43,317 nt of DNA from Terrimicrobiaceae bacterium. Its GTDB lineage: Bacteria > Verrucomicrobiota > Verrucomicrobiia > Chthoniobacterales > JAATET01. The notes under the pieces are model-generated. The model ran no database searches, was not told the origin of the DNA, and saw nothing but the letters and a program-made list of their open reading frames with translations. Where the stretch lies: the NCBI GenBank assembly GCA_028713285.1, contig JAQTOP010000020.1:1-43317 (forward strand), read 5' to 3'. The number at the start of each line of letters is the position of its first letter. The stretch's first letter is position 1. This document shows positions 43,262 to 43,317 of the stretch, piece after piece. The position numbers and the translations under genes are program-made.

Positions 43262-43317
43262 TTAGTTGAGGGTGAAGCCGAGGTGCTCGGCAGTGCAGCG
43301 GGCGGTGTGGATGCGCC
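43262..43317 (-). CDS. Possible C-terminal end of a minus-strand gene, cut by the window edge
   Basis: Reading the minus strand from the window edge gives an open frame ending RIHTARCTAEHLGFTLN and a TAA at 43262-43264. Eighteen codons are too few to identify a family. It opposes the cassette gene, so if real it marks either a reversed cassette or chromosomal DNA beyond the array. Confidence 0.2.
   Translation of the reverse strand, partial: RIHTARCTAEHLGFTLN

Overview
The window is a high-GC bacterial chromosome segment, most likely from a Verrucomicrobiota (PVC group) genome. The best single clue is a 51-residue small basic protein at 5640-5795, whose MSQHPSLK start and PKTKP-like end I associate with a family restricted to Verrucomicrobia and Chlamydiae. 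Supporting clues are the many secreted proteins and lipoproteins, a membrane pyrophosphatase, frequent GTG starts and ATGA-type gene overlaps. This placement is inferred from protein content; no rRNA or tRNA gene was found.

Layout: (1) 1-2437, minus strand: coiled-coil membrane-anchored protein, small lipoprotein, family 9 glycosyltransferase and ruvC. (2) 2764-8354: membrane pyrophosphatase (plus strand) facing an RsuA/RluB-type pseudouridine synthase, then the small basic protein, a secreted TAP-like alpha/beta hydrolase and a secreted protein of unknown role (all minus). (3) 8413-15239: lipoprotein-type GH1 glycosidase, lipoprotein, signal peptidase I, zincin-like metallopeptidase, rfbD-like reductase, a cysteine-cluster (YkgJ-like) protein, then dnaX and ybaB.

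(4) 15268-24687 is the most unusual block. It holds a patatin-like lipase whose catalytic Ser and Asp are separated by about ten membrane helices, a diheme c-type cytochrome lipoprotein with the size and heme spacing of rubber-oxygenase-like proteins, a 151-residue protein of no known family, a catalase-fold protein lacking the usual catalase distal residues, a membrane protein with two copies of an HFAR module, and a DyP-type peroxidase. The last five are packed with gaps of 3-6 bases or overlaps. I read this as a candidate lipid or isoprenoid oxidation (oxylipin-like) system; that is inference. (5) 24753-27959 is an overlapping trio: outer-membrane barrel, blue-copper-like periplasmic protein, and membrane-bound class III adenylate cyclase whose start appears to be CTG.

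(6) 27976-34663: larC (nickel-pincer cofactor), a secreted C39-like papain-fold protein, a DUF4139-type secreted protein and a large secreted beta-propeller protein with a HEAT-like tail. The last two lie in visibly lower-GC DNA. (7) 34778-41036: speA, gcvT, gcvH and gcvP, coupled by ATGA overlaps or a 6-base gap. (8) 41227-43317: an integron. A minus-strand integron integrase carrying a one-base frameshift in a run of eight T is followed, in the classical divergent orientation, by an attI-like site with GTTAGGC, a cassette-like gene (EcsC-like) of lower GC, and a GCCTAAC half-site that is the exact inverse complement of the left boundary. The rest of the array lies outside the window or is degraded.
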